From Schistosoma haematobium (Eukaryota; Platyhelminthes; Trematoda; Strigeidida; Schistosomatidae), in the NCBI RefSeq assembly GCF_000699445.3, contig NC_067198.1, positions 23,571,536 to 23,635,535 on the forward strand: a stretch of 64,000 nucleotides of DNA, in the 5' to 3' direction. Shown in pieces: positions 43,801 through 58,244 of this stretch (position 1 is the stretch's first letter; the number at the start of each line of letters is the position of its first letter). Below the pieces are notes generated by a model that saw only the letters and a list, made by a program, of their open reading frames with translations, made no database searches and was not told where the DNA came from. Both the position numbers and the translations under genes were made by a program.

Positions 43801-45180
43801 ATAAAAACCGAACAGTTTCTTATCGTTTTCAGTTGGACTGACAAAACATGACAAATGACAAGACAAAACGTGTACCACATGTTGTCAAAGGAATCTGTTG
43901 TAGTTAAAATGTCTTCAAGCAAAAGTGCTGCAGTAAATATATAACAAAATGGGATGCGTTTGAATAATGGCTTCCAATTCGATGTAGGAGGCGAGGATGC
44001 TTGTTGGGTTCCAAAACGTAATAAAAGAACGTTGTGTTTAAAAACGCTAATAAATTTAAAATTCATCACTAATTATTTTCTACCATTTTTTAATCAAATG
44101 CCAGCTGCTTAACCATAGTACAAGAGTATGAGTCAGCAATATAATGGGTTATTTTAACGGAATAGAGAAGCAAGAATAAGATTGGAAGCGTCAGCCTAAA
44201 TAGTAGCTAGCATAGGAGAAGAACCTTGTAGCGGTAAATGAATCCCCAAAATAAATAGCTCTTTGGGTTTTCGACATTGGATGCTGACCACATGTTTTAA
44301 TGGACTCACCTAGCTGAAGGCGCTCGGTCATGCATCCGCGCCAGATCACGAGTGGGAACGCCGTGCTCAACATCTACTGCAGTGGCTAGCCAGATTAGAT
44401 CAGACGATTCTCGAAATATTGATATCACATCAAATATATTTTCCGATCTCCTCGGTTCTGTCTTTTGATTTCTCCTGGTGGGTACGCTTCATATTAGGTG
44501 TTACTGGTTAAAGCGTTGTCAAACACTGAGTACCTGTGCCATCTTCATTGATGATCTGGTACACCAAATCGTAAATTGTATCTTCCTTTTTGGGATTCTG
44601 TATATCATCGCCTTATCTTAATTCTTTATACATTGTGTACGATCCGTTTCGAATGTTTTGTGTGTGTGTAAAAATCCCTCCATGTATATTCTTGCACTTC
44701 GTTCCTATTGATCTTCTTAGTTGTATGCTATTAGTTTTTTTATTACATTTGAATTGTTAATATTTGTATTTTATTATAGTTTTTATCTTCTTTACGTCTT
44801 CACTAAGTCTCTATATTTCTTCCCGAATTGCACTTAGGTTGTTTTACTTTATACTCAGTCTTTGCGGCAGCTATATTGGTTTGTTCCTCCTTTTGATTGC
44901 TTTACCAGTGTTGACTGGAATTGTGCATTTTCGGTGGTGAATTGAAGCACTCTTCCAGAATCGGAAACACTCGGTGCTATAAAGCGACCAAATATTATCT
45001 TTTGATCGAATCTGTGCGTGATCTATCCAGACAGGATAGAATAACATTTATTTGTTGTGATTGGTAATTTTCTTGCATCCTTTATCAACTCCCTTATTTA
45101 TTGTAATTTAGATTTGATTAATTAAACAATTATTGGTTGGATAGTTGAGTGGTTATATTTATTTAGGTAACAATCTACAT
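40811..45180. other. no gene recognised (4.4 kb)
   Basis: This is the 5' flank of CATIP and intergenic DNA. Open frames at 43134-43361 and 43674-44069 (-) have no family or splice support. A higher-complexity patch at about 44,170-44,400 (minus-strand frame with TERLQLGESIKTCGQHPMSK) looks like mobile-element DNA but could not be assigned. The core promoter of CATIP was not identified. Confidence 0.4.
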
Positions 45181-45855
45181 TTAAATTTATGATGAATTAT
45201 AGAACCGTCATTTTACCCAATTACTTCGTTTTGGTTTCAAACGGGCAATGGCGCGTATCTAACCCACCGAATCAGCCGTCCATCAGTCCAAACCTTATTT
45301 TGGGTCTTACATATTGTGCAAGCATGCCGCCACCGAAAAACTCTTTTCAATTTTCTAAAGTTCAAAACCCAGAAGAAAGTAATCCCGATGTAGGTGGTGT
45401 CTAACCTCCTAAGATTGTTGACTTAGATTCAACCCAAAGTAGTTTTCTGATGACGAATGGGATAACACAGTCCAAATCCCTGTTTTTGCAACACCCAGTT
45501 ACAGTAACTATGCAACGAACAACAGGAAAACTAATCATAACATTTATATAACTGACCACGCACTTAACGTTGATATATTCGAACCTTGCAAACCATCGCA
45601 AGTATGTTTAACAGCACACAATTCTCCCCGAATTATGAAGAAGCCGAAATTAACCACAAACCTTGGAAATAAACGTCTGAAAATGTTACCCATACGTCAG
45701 GTACAAATAGTAATCTGAATTGTAGATGGTCACTTGGTCGCACACATAGACCTGATAGCCTTCTTGGTCCGGCTCCCAATATGTTCAATATGCTTTAATC
45801 AGATGTTATATCCAATAGCAAGGAGAAGACATTTTTTGTAATTCCGTCGGCTATT

Positions 45856-46626
45856 ATGCCGGCCACAGCAAACATTTCAGATTGTGACAAAGTTGTTGAA
45901 TCTATTTCCCTTCATAACACAACTCTTACCTTAGCCAATCCTACGAGTATTCATGGAACTACCAATTGCGATTTATACTCTAACCTGCTTCACCATGATA
46001 ACTCTGAGTTTCTTATTCTTTCGTTCAATTTCCGTTCTCTGTCCAATAAAACTACTCATCTTAGAATCCTTTTACTCCTTGTAAGTCCAACCAATGTGCT
46101 TATTACGGAAACGTGGTGCAATTCATCTATATCCGATCACTCCTTGAATGAAGATGATTATGTTTTCTTTAGAACCGGTCGATGTTATGGAATAGGAGGC
46201 AGTACAATTATCTATGTCACTTCAGACACTCAAGCGTGCAAATTTGAGGACAAATCCCTTGATGCTATAGACGACTTCACGTGGGTTACTGTAAACTGTG
46301 GATCCCAAAATTATTTACTGGTGGGATGCATATATAGACCACGTCGTGCGGATACTAAGTTTGACAGATTACTAACAAACATCTTTTCCATTGCTTCTCA
46401 ACAGCCACATACTTTTAAAATCATCGGAGGTGACTTTAATCTGCCAAAAGTTACATGGGGTTCGACTCCGATACCAGGTCAATATAACAAGCTACTTGAA
46501 ACACTAGAAATTTGTGGTTGGGTTCAACAGATCCGAAAACCGACCAGGGGAATAATGTACTTGATATATTGTTTGCAATCAAGACAGAATCTATTTCAGT
46601 GCATACCAATCATGAGTATTTTATGA
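45856..46626 (+). pseudogene. CR1-like endonuclease domain (broken ORF)
   Basis: 256 codons carrying most of an apurinic-type endonuclease: the RSL.NK motif, ITETW, a Gly-rich GGSTIIYV, YRPRR, and GGDFNLP. In the enzyme family, Glu of TETW and Asp/Asn of GDFN are catalytic, and both are kept. The frame shifts near 46,530 into the overlapping frame that continues the protein. Confidence 0.85.
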
Positions 46627-47376
46627 GTGATCATAGAGTTGTATTGAGTTTTATCCATTATTTAAGCACTATACAGTTGAACTCTCAAGCTGAAATAATG
46701 TACCAAAGAACACAGTTTTGTCAAAAAGCCTCGAAACGAACTGGAACTTCCGTTCGATGTTTACCATGTGAAACTTATTTCACCACAAATAATGTTGACA
46801 TTGCGCTTTCTGATTTATACCACAACCTGATATATTGCCTTGACTGCACTGCTCCAGTTATTGGCCATGTGGCTTATAATGCTAATAGGGGCCAGAATAC
46901 TTCCAAAACTTTTAAAAGAAAGCTGAAGAAATTAAAACGCCTCAACCACGAGCACAATGACGTGTATGCACTTCAGAGTATACTTAAATTAATAGACAGA
47001 AATGCTTCATCTAAACGCAAAAGGCCTACGTATTAAAAGCCCAGAATTATCAATACTTCTGCCTTTTAAATCCCGTGTGAAGTCAAATTTTCTCGGCACG
47101 ACTAAATTCTTCATAGTTAACGGAAGCATTGTTGATGACCCTAATATTTTAAGCGAACAATTCAGTAGGCACTTCTCGCAATGCTACAAAACTAGAGCTT
47201 ACAGCTCTATCATTACATTTCCAATGCTGACATCCAGACACCTATGGAAAATTGATTTTATACCCTCCAATATTAAGCAGGCCATAACTGCCCAGAAAAC
47301 GTTTTATGATGGTGGACCTGACGGGATCCCTTCACCGTTTGTGTAATATGGGAGTAAAGAAATCCCACTATTTCGG

Positions 47377-48841
47377 TTGAAAGTTTTCAACCTATCCATG
47401 GAATATCGAACCTATCCATGTGTATGGAAAACATCTCTTATCACCCGTAACTTCAGAACGGGATCACGTACTGATATTATTAACTATAGGCCAATTAATT
47501 TGACATCCGTCCTCTCAAGAACCATGGAAAAAATCATCCACAAACAGCTATTATCATTTTTACTTTCAGCTAGTCTGATTAGCCCATCCCAACACGGGTT
47601 TATGAATAAACACTAATGCTTTATATCGTACACGATATTTTCTGATCAAATTACCCAGAGAAGAGATGTTGGTCAGTCAGTGATAATTCTGTACTTCGAT
47701 TTTAGTAAGGCTTTAGACAGACTCACACAAACTTCTTCTAAATCTTTCTTCATTTGGTATACAGGATCCCCATTTATTTTGGCTCAACTCTTTTTTAGAA
47801 GAACGTAGCCAAATCGTTCGCTTTGGATCTTGCTACTCTAAACCTGTGAATGTAACATATGGGGTTATACAAGGAAGTGTGATTGGTCCATTACTCTTTC
47901 TCCTTTTCATTATTGATGCCTCTCCCCTCTTTCAGTATCATAAGTTTTTCCTTTTTACCGATGACTTAAAAGCGGTTCATTCATTCTCTTCTCCCACGAA
48001 AGAAAGCTATATTTCAGCGGTAATCCAAGAAGGAATAAACACGTTTTACGAGGGTATTGCCCCGCAGAATTCGCCACTTAATGTTGACAAAAGTGGATTT
48101 ATTCACATTGACCGCTGCCTTTACTTAAATCTGACTATACATAAACATACACTCAAACCCCTCAACACTGTTCGTGACTTGGGTTTAAGATATAGCATTA
48201 GTTTGAACTTTTCCGTGCCCATCGCATCTCAAGTATCCAAAGTTAGAAAGTTCAGTAGAATCATAATGATAAACTTCAATAATATCGAGTCGTGATTATT
48301 ATTATTATTATTATACAGAAAATGTATCCCACCCATTCTTCAATATGGTGTTTTAGTTTACAGTAATTGCAGGCATAATGACCTAACTAAAATTGAAGGT
48401 GTTCGAAGAAGGTTCATCAAAGCTGTTTTGGGATATTCCGACAACAAGGACTATGACCAAAGATGTCAAGAACTGAAATCAGAACCTCTCTGTATCAGGT
48501 GTATCAAATTAAACTGTTTCTTTATGTACTAGCTTATTAACGATATTAACTACTCTTCGGTATCCACCCCTTCATACCCTATGATATCATTCCACAATCT
48601 ACTCAGTAAGAAAAATATTTTAGCGATTCCAAGAACCTACACAAACTTACGTCAGAATGTTTTCGTTATTCGCTACTCAACCACGTGGAACAGACTGTCA
48701 GTGAACCTCCAATGTAGTGAAACTACAACCCTGTTCAGAAGTCTACTTGATGATTTTCTTTCCGAAAGTGGATTGTGTCACCAATTGAGTATCAATGTGC
48801 TCAGTAATGATTCGTACAAACAATGTCCGACATCTATCTAA
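47377..48841 (+). pseudogene. CR1-like reverse transcriptase (broken into several frames)
   Basis: Open frames at 47377-47616, 47846-48295 and 48581-48841 together give the palm and thumb of a reverse transcriptase. Frameshifts lie near 47,620-47,840 and 48,300-48,580. The second overlaps a (TTA)n run at about 48,295-48,314 that may have caused slippage. Confidence 0.82.
48295..48314. repeat. (TTA)n tract inside the CR1-like element
   Basis: Six TTA units directly after a stop in the reverse-transcriptase frame. Probably grew after the insertion. Confidence 0.85.
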
Positions 48842-48900
48842 TTGACTGAATAGCAAAGTGTAGCCTTTAAACCTTCCACGTCTATTTTTTTGTTTACTTT

Positions 48901-51900
48901 TTATTTATCTCAATATATGAAGTCTTCTTATATTCTTGCTTATAATTACTACGGTTGCAAATATAATCATTGGTCCCTCAACACAATAGCTATTTCATGT
49001 AATGAGTACCCGATATGAATTTAAATAAAGCAAGAACAAATATTGATGCAGAATAGTATTAATTCACAGTATCTTGAGGTTTCTCGTCAGCTGCTTGCAA
49101 ACAAATATGTATTAGAATTTTACATTTATATAACAGATAGTGTGAAACAATTGACATAAATGAATGTAAATAATTGGGATGAAAAAGGTTCACAATAATA
49201 ATTATATATATAAATATATAAGAACAGGTCAGAGGCGAATTGGTGCTAGAATTAAGGAAACAATTCAGGATGGGTGGTAGATAACCCTAAAAGCTTTATT
49301 CAGTTCAACTTGATGACCTGTGTTTGCCATATCCCATCAAATTTGCCACATGGTTTACGAGTGCACCTTTTGCACATTGCGAAGCCATCGCAATCCATGT
49401 TTACAAACCTAACCTTCGCATTCAAAAGAAATTTGAGCAACCACTTTCGCTGCCTTGGCCATCGGTATAAGATTTCCTTCAACAAAACTATTTTTCATAC
49501 TTCTTCTATTTTGTTTTTTCGCTATTGTTTCTGTTGTTTTTGAACTTTGTAATTTCTCAACATTCATCTCTTGATTCTTACGTAACTACTATTCTACTGA
49601 CCAACCATTAAAAACTTTGTTCCTTATTTTTTCTTATATTATGCAACGTAGCAACTTTTTGACTTAGTAATTACTTTGAATATCAATAATCCTCTTTCTT
49701 CCAATTACTCAATGTTAATTTAAATGTCATTATGTAATTACCACGTAACGTATCCACTCGATGAGTATTATATCATTATTGTAAATCATATATATATTAG
49801 TGTAGAGCCATGATAAAAAACTAATTGAAAAGAAATTTCTTCGCTCAATTCGTTCCTTCTGCTTTATTTTCATTCCCTTATTTTCTCCCTTTTCTTCTTT
49901 GAAGTCAACTCACTATTTTTCTCAGTTACACAGAATCTAGTTTATTATTATTATTCTGTTGTCATTATTATCTTCCTTTTTTCCTCATTTTCAAATAGGC
50001 GAATTTCATGCTTACATTACTGAGACTTGTGTATTATCTCATTTTTGAGGTGAGGTGATATATATGGCTTCGTAAAAGAAACTTAAACAGCTGCAAACGA
50101 CAAATCTCGATAATATAATGTGGTTTAGAAATTTGAAGCAGAAGACATGTTCTCACCTTCTACGAAACCAGTACATCTACGCGTTTTGTGAAGAAGCCTT
50201 ACAAATGCATGTCATATATTTGTCTCGGGCATTTTCGAGGTGAGACCAACCTACTCTGTCGTAAACTTGACAAAGAAAACGTTCATCCGAATTTTTGCCA
50301 TACGTATTTTAATTTTAACTGTAAATACTTCACTGTAAACTTTACATATATATGAATCTTCACTAAAGGCTATATTAGTTTGTGCAGTTGTAGTGGCATT
50401 GAACCCCACCCACACGACCCTTGAACCCGAGCATATAACTACTGAAAAGATTTATGTTCAACAATTGAAACGAATAGAAGGTTAATAGTGGAGAACGCGC
50501 GAATATTCATCCCAATCGGATGGCATGGCTCAGCCTCACAGACGTGATCATTCAGTATAGTTGGTTCTGGCTCACAATGAATATATTATACCATTATAAA
50601 CTTAAATAAGTTCTTTAGAAACTCAAGATGTCATGTTGTTAATTGTTTAGATGCGATGAGCCAATGTAAACAATGATGTCACTTCTACTTAAGATCTTAC
50701 GGATTAGGCAGTCGTATCATGACACATCTATAATTTTAAGGTTAGGTCTGTTATCATAGTAATGCTAGTAACGAAGTGGATCATAATCCAGCTGTCTTAA
50801 GCTTGACTTGATCTGCTAAAACATGGTATTTAAGAAAAAGATTCAAATGCTCTTATCGTCTGAGACAAGTGAAAAAAATAAGATAATGTAATAATTTTCA
50901 CGACTGTTGAAATCTTTGACGATAGATGGATCAGTTTCTACTGTCATGTGGTTTCAAGACAGTTCTTGGACTGGTTCCATGAAACAACCTATCGTATAGT
51001 CATCGAAGCGTACAGTTATGGTTATAATTTTGTGTTCATAATTGTTAGAACGTGCTGGCGCTTTACAGGAGATGACAACAGCACGATAGGGATTTTGGTT
51101 ATTAAAAGGTGATGTAGCCATGTTGTACAATTAACAACAGACTCAATACAGACTATCTTGTATGTTGCCGTTGAGAGAAAAGTTGACAGAACTCACTTAT
51201 GCTCCATCAGAAAACAGGCATTCTAAAAAAGTGAGGAAATCGATAGTTAATTTGATAAATCAGTAACAACGCAATTTTAAAGCTTCGGCATAGTTTATAC
51301 ACTCAGCTTCTTTTGAATCAACTGCACCTATACAGTTCTTTGTCCATTCATACCATATTTACACCTTTCTTTGTCCTGCTAGAATGCTCGCGCTTAAAAC
51401 AAACTTTAATAATAGAAAGTTAGACCAAGTGGTCGTACTTTCACTATTTTACCGCAAATGACACAATTTCAGTGGGCATGAACATTGTCTAATTTACTTC
51501 TCGTCCTCTATTTCTCTTATCCTCTTTTCCAGCTCTCATGATATGCCATTAATAACACATATGGAACATGTGACTTTGCCTTGAGCAATCAACAATGCCT
51601 GAGATGTTCCATAGGAGTATTAGGTTACGGTTTATAATTCTCAAATTTAAGTGAATTTATAAGGGACTGAGTTGCACTTCGCAACGCCATCTCCATATAG
51701 CGCGCCAAATGTCATATTGACAGTACGGATCTTATTAAAATCATTTACATTCATATGTGAGATGTGTTTTCCCCCATATTTTTCCCTCATACCTTATGAA
51801 ACATCAAACTGAGTAACCCACCACAATGAAGACTGTATCTTTTGTAACAATTTGATCTTGCCCGTAAACTGGCATGCCTCATATGACAGACTGTTATTTC

Positions 51901-54900
51901 GGAATAAATTATTATTGTTATGATTATAAACATGTCAAAAAGCAGTTAAAAGAAATTGTTTTCACATTGAATATTTGCAGTAAGTTAGCTGACTGGGATC
52001 GTCATTTTCCAGCCACAGTTATGATGTACTTAACTAGGACACAATAACATTATTGTCAAGAAGACAAGATGTGATTGAGTTGAATCGTGCGCTAAGTTCT
52101 AGATTTGATCCAATGCCGTTATCTGCCACAAGGCGTAGAAGGATTAAGCTGACTGAGCAGTTTACTTCTAAAAGATGGTTTTTTCTGTTACAGCAAGTAG
52201 ATTTTAAATAATGACGTTAACTCTGATGTCGTATACCAAATAAACAAAACACTTGTGTTGATAAAATTAAACAGAGTCTCTAGGATGTAACATACTATAG
52301 CCTTCTGAAGAGATGTTAAGCAAATCGCAGCTTCCGGGGTTATGTAGTATAGGAAGATGTCAGCCTGGTTCACGTTTTTGGTATGTCATACTTAGCAAAC
52401 AACTAGGATAGTGATGGTAGATCCGAAAAGCCAATCTGAATCTTCTGAAGCGTTTCCAATAAACCTAAGACAAGGTAAACTTGATTTGGTGAATAGTTAA
52501 GGGGGTATAACGAGGCCACCTCATTATATCTATTGGGTCGTATACTATATACTAGATGTTGGTAAACAGATACACTGCACTCTGGTAGCCCAGTCTTCTG
52601 AAGTTCGAGAAGACCGAAAATGAATATGATGACAATAAAGTGTATTATTCAGGGGTCACAAAGTTAATTGGATATAAGACGATTGGCATTGCAATGATTA
52701 AACGGTTAGCACCAGGTGGCACAAGATTATCCAGTGTATTTTTAGGGTGAGCCGTTGGTGAGTGCCGAGGTCGTTTTAAGTTCACGGCCTTCATTTCGGG
52801 CGTGATTGTTGCCTACGGCTGATGACGTGGGTGAACTTACAGAGGGACTGCATGAAGTTAACCCTATTACGGAAATATCGACCCAAAAAAGACATAAGAT
52901 AATTAATTCGTAATTAAAATGTTTAGTTTGGGGTAAGGGCTTGTTTTTGGTTATGGTTAAGACTTAGGTTTTAGTGTTTGATTGAGCGTTATAACTTAAG
53001 GGAAATTTAAAAGCAATTTTTAGTTACTAAACCATAAATCATAGTATTCAGATCTTTATCATAACTCTAAAACTTATACGATGTATTCTAATCGTAATTC
53101 CAAATTATTAGGCACAAATACTAAATCTAGTTAACAAACCTGAATCATGATCATCGTAATTCGCCCGACCATATTTGCCGTGTGCTGAATGGCGGACTGT
53201 ATCGATAACCTACCAGATCTCTCTAAATATTTTCTGTAACTAGCTCTTGTAGCTCATTTATACAACATGTACAAGTACTACGAGTTCATTAGTAGGCATA
53301 TGTTCAGCGTTTCTGACCTGAATGCATGGCTATTTTAAACCTGCTACCAACAGACTTGACTAAGCTGAGCAGGAATTTCAAGCGTCAGATGAGTACAAAT
53401 TGAAGCTGTCTAGTTACCCTGACTGTGGTAGATCATAACAAACTTTTTTTCATGGAAAAACGAATGATATGGTCATACAAATGTATATTTATCATGATTC
53501 GGCTACCTAATCTATAACATCTTGCGTGGAAGCCAAACCATCATCTATACTGACATCAATATGATGTTTAGCGCTTCCGAAGAACACATTCATGCTAGAG
53601 ACCGTATCGTATATTGGATGTGAATAGGGGTGAGTTACACAAAATGACCACACCTGTAATAGTGAGCCATGACATACCGATCTGTTATTTTCTGTATTCA
53701 TTATCTCTGACCTTTCCGTGTTAAATGTTGCTGCACAGTGCTAATCACGCCACAGCCTGCAACATTGTGGAGTAGTCAAATCATTTTCCACAAAGATCTT
53801 GGAATTTCACACGAAGTATGAATTAGATGTCTCAGTACTGCTTACCGTCAGAATACCGTATTACTTCCTATTTATATCGAGAAACGTTTCGACGTTGGAA
53901 ATGATCATTTGACGTTTTCACCCTGTCTGATGACAGAAAAAATCCGTATGGCGACTGTAGACTACTAATCTCGGTGATCAGTGTTGATGATGGCGGTTGA
54001 ATAGATTTGGATGAATACGGTATGACTCCCTAGCCTTCATCAAAGTTACACCTCTACGTTTTTACATGATGAAAATTGCCTTTCTGTAGTATCCAGGTAC
54101 CGTGAGTGCGTTTATGATCGCACAACATAAATAACGTTATCACAGAATATATTAGTATGAGTAGGTACAAGTAAATGATTGAGACCACTGATGCATGGCC
54201 CAGTTCATGGCGTGCAACCAACTGATACGCATTAGTTGTCCCCGACGTTGAAGAAGACCGATGAACTGTTCAACATTCTGAGACTCGACTGTTAGATGAT
54301 TAGGCTATGGTCCAGAGACATCACTCCGCCCGTACACATGTGCATTTCCTTGCAGTAGCCCAGCATATATTCAGCGAGAAGTATGATACTATCCGCGGAT
54401 TTCATTTCAAAAGGAGAGTAACTTATATTACGCGTTATTGCAAAACTTAAATAAGTTTAGGAGACATAAACCAACAGTATATTAGTACCCAACTGATTAT
54501 CCAAAAGTGGAAGTGTCACAATTGTTCCCCATTAGTATCTGTCGACAAACTATCACTGCAGAAAAAACATCATAAATGAATGGACATTCGATTAAGTTGG
54601 AGAGGATACAAGGTTACTATAGCACATAAATCCTCCCGGACAATTTCAAACATGCCTTGTACAATTGAATTATTGGCGCTTAAACCCATTTTTGCGTTGT
54701 AGTAAATGGTTGGGCGGTATTATTTTGTTATTTGTGGGCCTCATGATGAGGCATTATTTGATTTAGATTATAATTCACCAGGCAAATCAACAGGAGAAAA
54801 GGTAGTCTGATTGTTTGCAAACAGCCGCTAAGTGTAGGCAGATGAATGTCTTCATCTAAATCAGTTTATTGCACATGCTGCATTGGATATGGTTGATGAT

Positions 54901-56040
54901 CACCTGTGGTCGAAAGCAGACACATATTTAAAAGTCGTAGACAAATTCAATGAATGGCTGGTTTCTGCCTTCATAACCCCTGGAAGTATCCTTTACAAAT
55001 ACAGTTTTTAAACGTCCGGCGTCGGACGTTTGCACAATTATAGTACTGAATAGCTGTCAGAATATTATCTTATTTAGTCTCTTATGTCACCAAGAGAATC
55101 GCAAGGACTAGGGTCCTCATTCAGGTACCAATTTAAATTTCCACGAATTATGAAGTAATGCACTACTGTTAATTACCCATATGTATATAAGATGCAGTTT
55201 CCCTGGAATTTAGGTGAAACTATAATTTATGGACGACTTTTGAAAAACGCTAAAATCACATTGAAAATGTTCATTTACCCACTGTGACTAAATGAGGGTT
55301 ATAAAGCAGTGTGAGAAATTAGAATGATGATTTGCTGTTGATTATTAGGGTTAGGAATTAGCTTTAGAGTTTTCATAACAAAATTACATTAGCTACAATG
55401 CTGAAATAATATTTAGCCAAACTAGTAGATGAATTTCGCGCCACAATCCAAGACCTGTTATCCTAAATTCGATTGATCTGTTAATAAATTATGGTCCTGC
55501 CGAAACATGTTATCAAAGTAGTAAGAGATTAACAATTGTTTCCCTTTGAATACGTAAGTTTTCTTTGAACTTTTTTTTAGCGAAACGACTTCAATTTAAT
55601 ATAGTGAATTCAGGGCTGTTAGGGTATTGATTGTGTTGGACGATTGTATGATACCAACAACGCGTGACCGGCAATAGCACTTTAAAATACGGCATTGTAA
55701 TCTGCTCTGAACTGACCTATAGCCTTTACGATGGTATTTCGTCTTCCAAAAAATAATTTTTATCACTAGGCGCATCCGAAAAGTCCCAGATGTTCCTTTC
55801 GGGTTAAAGTATTTTCCGAAATCCATGGTTTAATGTTACTTACATCCAGTCTTCTATTTGTTTCCATGTCAGTCAACAGTCTGCGACTCCAACGTATAAA
55901 GTAGCTAATTGACTATGCTGAAAGTCATATATGTTAGTGACTAGTTTCTTGTAGAACACTCAGTCGACTTCAGGACAGTTTATTTGAGATCTGGGTTTCA
56001 GTAAACCAGAGAATTAGTTCTCTTGAGTGTAGTCAAAATG
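48901..56040. other. no gene recognised (7.1 kb)
   Basis: Mostly simple intergenic DNA. A patch at about 49,230-49,500, read on the minus strand, has a frame with CDGFAMCKRCTRKPCGKF and then GAATAAAG. It looks like a worn transcript or element end, but it was not assigned. Open frames at 52188-52373, 53507-53701 and 55596-55826 (all minus) have no support. Confidence 0.4.
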
Positions 56041-56049
56041 TTGGAGGTA

Positions 56050-56330
56050 ATCATAGCAAAGATTTTGATCACATGTTCTCTCGCTTCTTTTGTTTATTCC
56101 ACCTAGTTTCAAGAAATCGACTCAGGGGGGGCTGAATACGGGTCCTTGTTCTTGACTTAAGGTCACACTTCGTGTGTGAAAGCTAGTGATATTATATGAT
56201 TGCTTGGATCAAAACGGTGTTTAAATATCTGCACCAGTTTTTGAAAACTGAATCCTCTAACCGCTCAGGCATTACTCAACCTAGTTATTGTTGGCTCATC
56301 AAATGAGAATACGGTATGTGGAACCATACC
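56050..56330 (+). pseudogene. possible reverse-transcriptase relic
   Basis: A frame near 56,140-56,170 reads close to the FLDLKA(A)FD block of the family-B reverse transcriptase, and a piece near 56,235-56,275 (FLKTESSNRSGI) recalls the block before GVRQGC. Stops are frequent. The similarity is weak. Confidence 0.25.
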
Positions 56331-57368
56331 TTACGGGTTCAATCACTTATCGGAAATCAGTTTAACGTAGCTAATTGAACTCAGTTCTACCATATTTACC
56401 TTGAAAATCATTGAGATATTATTATCAAGTAACCTTATCTTACTCCATAAAGTAGGCTGTTCGCAGGACCTCTACTAGATTTAATCAAAAATAGCAGAAG
56501 TAAAGCAGTTGGTAACAATCATTCGGATAGCTGTTGTAGTAATTATGTCTCACTGAAATAAACAGATAACATAATCATTTTCGGCCCAAAGACTACCGTC
56601 AAACCATCAATTCTTAACGTTGTATGACTTCAGAGCCACATATTGTCGCATTATTTAGACGTGGCGTATTGTTTCGTTCACATATTTTACAAGTGTCATT
56701 TAAACGTTGCAAACCTCAAAGAACAAAGCAGCTTTTATATCAAACAACTTTTTGTCGTTTCCATAATAGTAAAAAAGACATTTGATTTCACAAAGAAAGC
56801 ATAAGCTTTGTATTCCAAATTTTCGTCATTTTTTATCAATAAAAATTGATTACCCCAGTTATTTGTCATTTACCGTAACTCAAATTAATGTTCAGGACTT
56901 CGATTCATTTTACTTCATGATGAGTCGAATGAGAATCGTATAAAGTACTTTTTTCAAGACACATATGAAGCCTACATCAAGGTGAGAATATAATTGTTTA
57001 AACTTTCGATTTTGATTTAGTTGGCACTAAATCCATTTTTTAAACGTGAAAAGCCAATAACCTCATCCAGCTTCTCAAAGCGAGTCCAACGGATTGCAAA
57101 TAAACATTTTGGTTGATATGATTGATAATTTTTCAGTTCATTCTAAGTACATTTTCGTGAGTTCTTATATGTCTGTAGTTCTAAAATTTCTCGGTTAACT
57201 ACTTATTTCGTACTGTGTCGAAGTTTTTAGATAATGTATGATGTGTGCAGTACAAAGTATGCGAATAATACACTAATAACAATCTTAGTTGCCTTAATTA
57301 TGCGCTAAATCACTTTTGTGTTGATTCATTTAGTTTTCATGAAGAGCTTGTAAGTCTAATCGTCAACC

Positions 57369-57440
57369 TTTGGCTTGATAATTTTGAATATATTGAGTAT
57401 TAGGTAGATTGTAATAACAGAAATATTGATATATTTGCGA
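57369..57440 (+). repeat. dispersed repeat, similar to the window's last 70 bases
   Basis: TGATAATTTTGAATATATTG followed by AGTATTAGGTAGATTGTAAT, and an ATTGATATATTT end. It matches 63938-64000 with few changes, in the same orientation. Nature unknown. Confidence 0.6.
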
Positions 57441-58244
57441 AATCTCAGTGAATAGAAGATTGAATTTCTGATGTATCGTGACTTAGTGTATGCCACTTCA
57501 CAGAATGAATAAATAAATAAACGAGTTAAATTGACACAAGTTCAAATAGTACGAAGGGAGCAAAGCAGAATATCCCTTTTCAAACCAAAATAGGTCTGAT
57601 CAAGTTAATTTCATGTAGTCTCAATCTGGGTGATTGTGTTGAAGCCACCTGTGTTTACGCTAGTGGGTGTGGGAAATGTGGTGTTTGTAATTTAGAAGAA
57701 AAGGGTATTTAAGCATGGATCATGTCAATGAGCAGCCCATAATCTCAAATTTTCCTTAGTCAAAATTTGTAAGACAGCAATGATACGAATGTAAGCAGCG
57801 CTTATTTGTGCTTATACCGTTTTAACATTATCATCACATAAGACTCCCTTTTGTGAAAGTATCTAAGGATCATAATTTCCTTTAATGAGATCATCATTTT
57901 GTGGCGCTCTAATTAGTCTCTTTGTATGTGGTTGAACTTAGTATGACAATGAACAGTGCTCAGTTGTTTGACTCTTCGATTCCAAATTTTGCTGTCGGTA
58001 CGAACTGTAGACATAAACTAAGTATTACGTGGAAAAAATGTGTATCTGTCCATTGATCGTAATGACTTCAGGACAACAAGCGAAGATTATTATGAGGAGA
58101 CTGGTGCACTAGATATTCTATATATAATTTCGAAAAAAGAAGACGTTTTTATGATTATTCGTCGTCGTTGCATAAATGGCTTTGCCACAATTCCATGTGC
58201 TATCACGGCTAACTTAGCACTGCATATTATGTCTGCTAATAAAC

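Larger units (their letters stand above)
45185..48900 (+). mobile_element. CR1-like non-LTR retrotransposon, degenerate
   Basis: A long element with domains in order. A possible ORF1 remnant lies at 45189-45404. The endonuclease is in 45856-46626: LILSFNFRSLSNKTTHLRIL, VLITETWCNSSISD, GGSTIIYV, IGGDFNLPKVTWGS. A connector spans 46.5-47.3 kb. The reverse transcriptase includes DIINYRPINLTSVLSRTMEK (about 47,470) and SQHGFM, then YGVIQGSVIGPLLFLLF (47,855) and LFTDDLKAV, where FTDD stands at the catalytic site. The C-terminus runs to about 48,840 (RYSTTWNRLSVNLQC). At least five frame breaks or stops separate the open frames, so it is dead. The motif style fits the CR1/Jockey group, and schistosomes are known to have CR1-like families. 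Ends are approximate. Confidence 0.88.

Noticed and set aside
43674..44069. 131-codon minus-strand open frame
   Set aside because: No family similarity, no splice context and a composition expected of AT-rich DNA.
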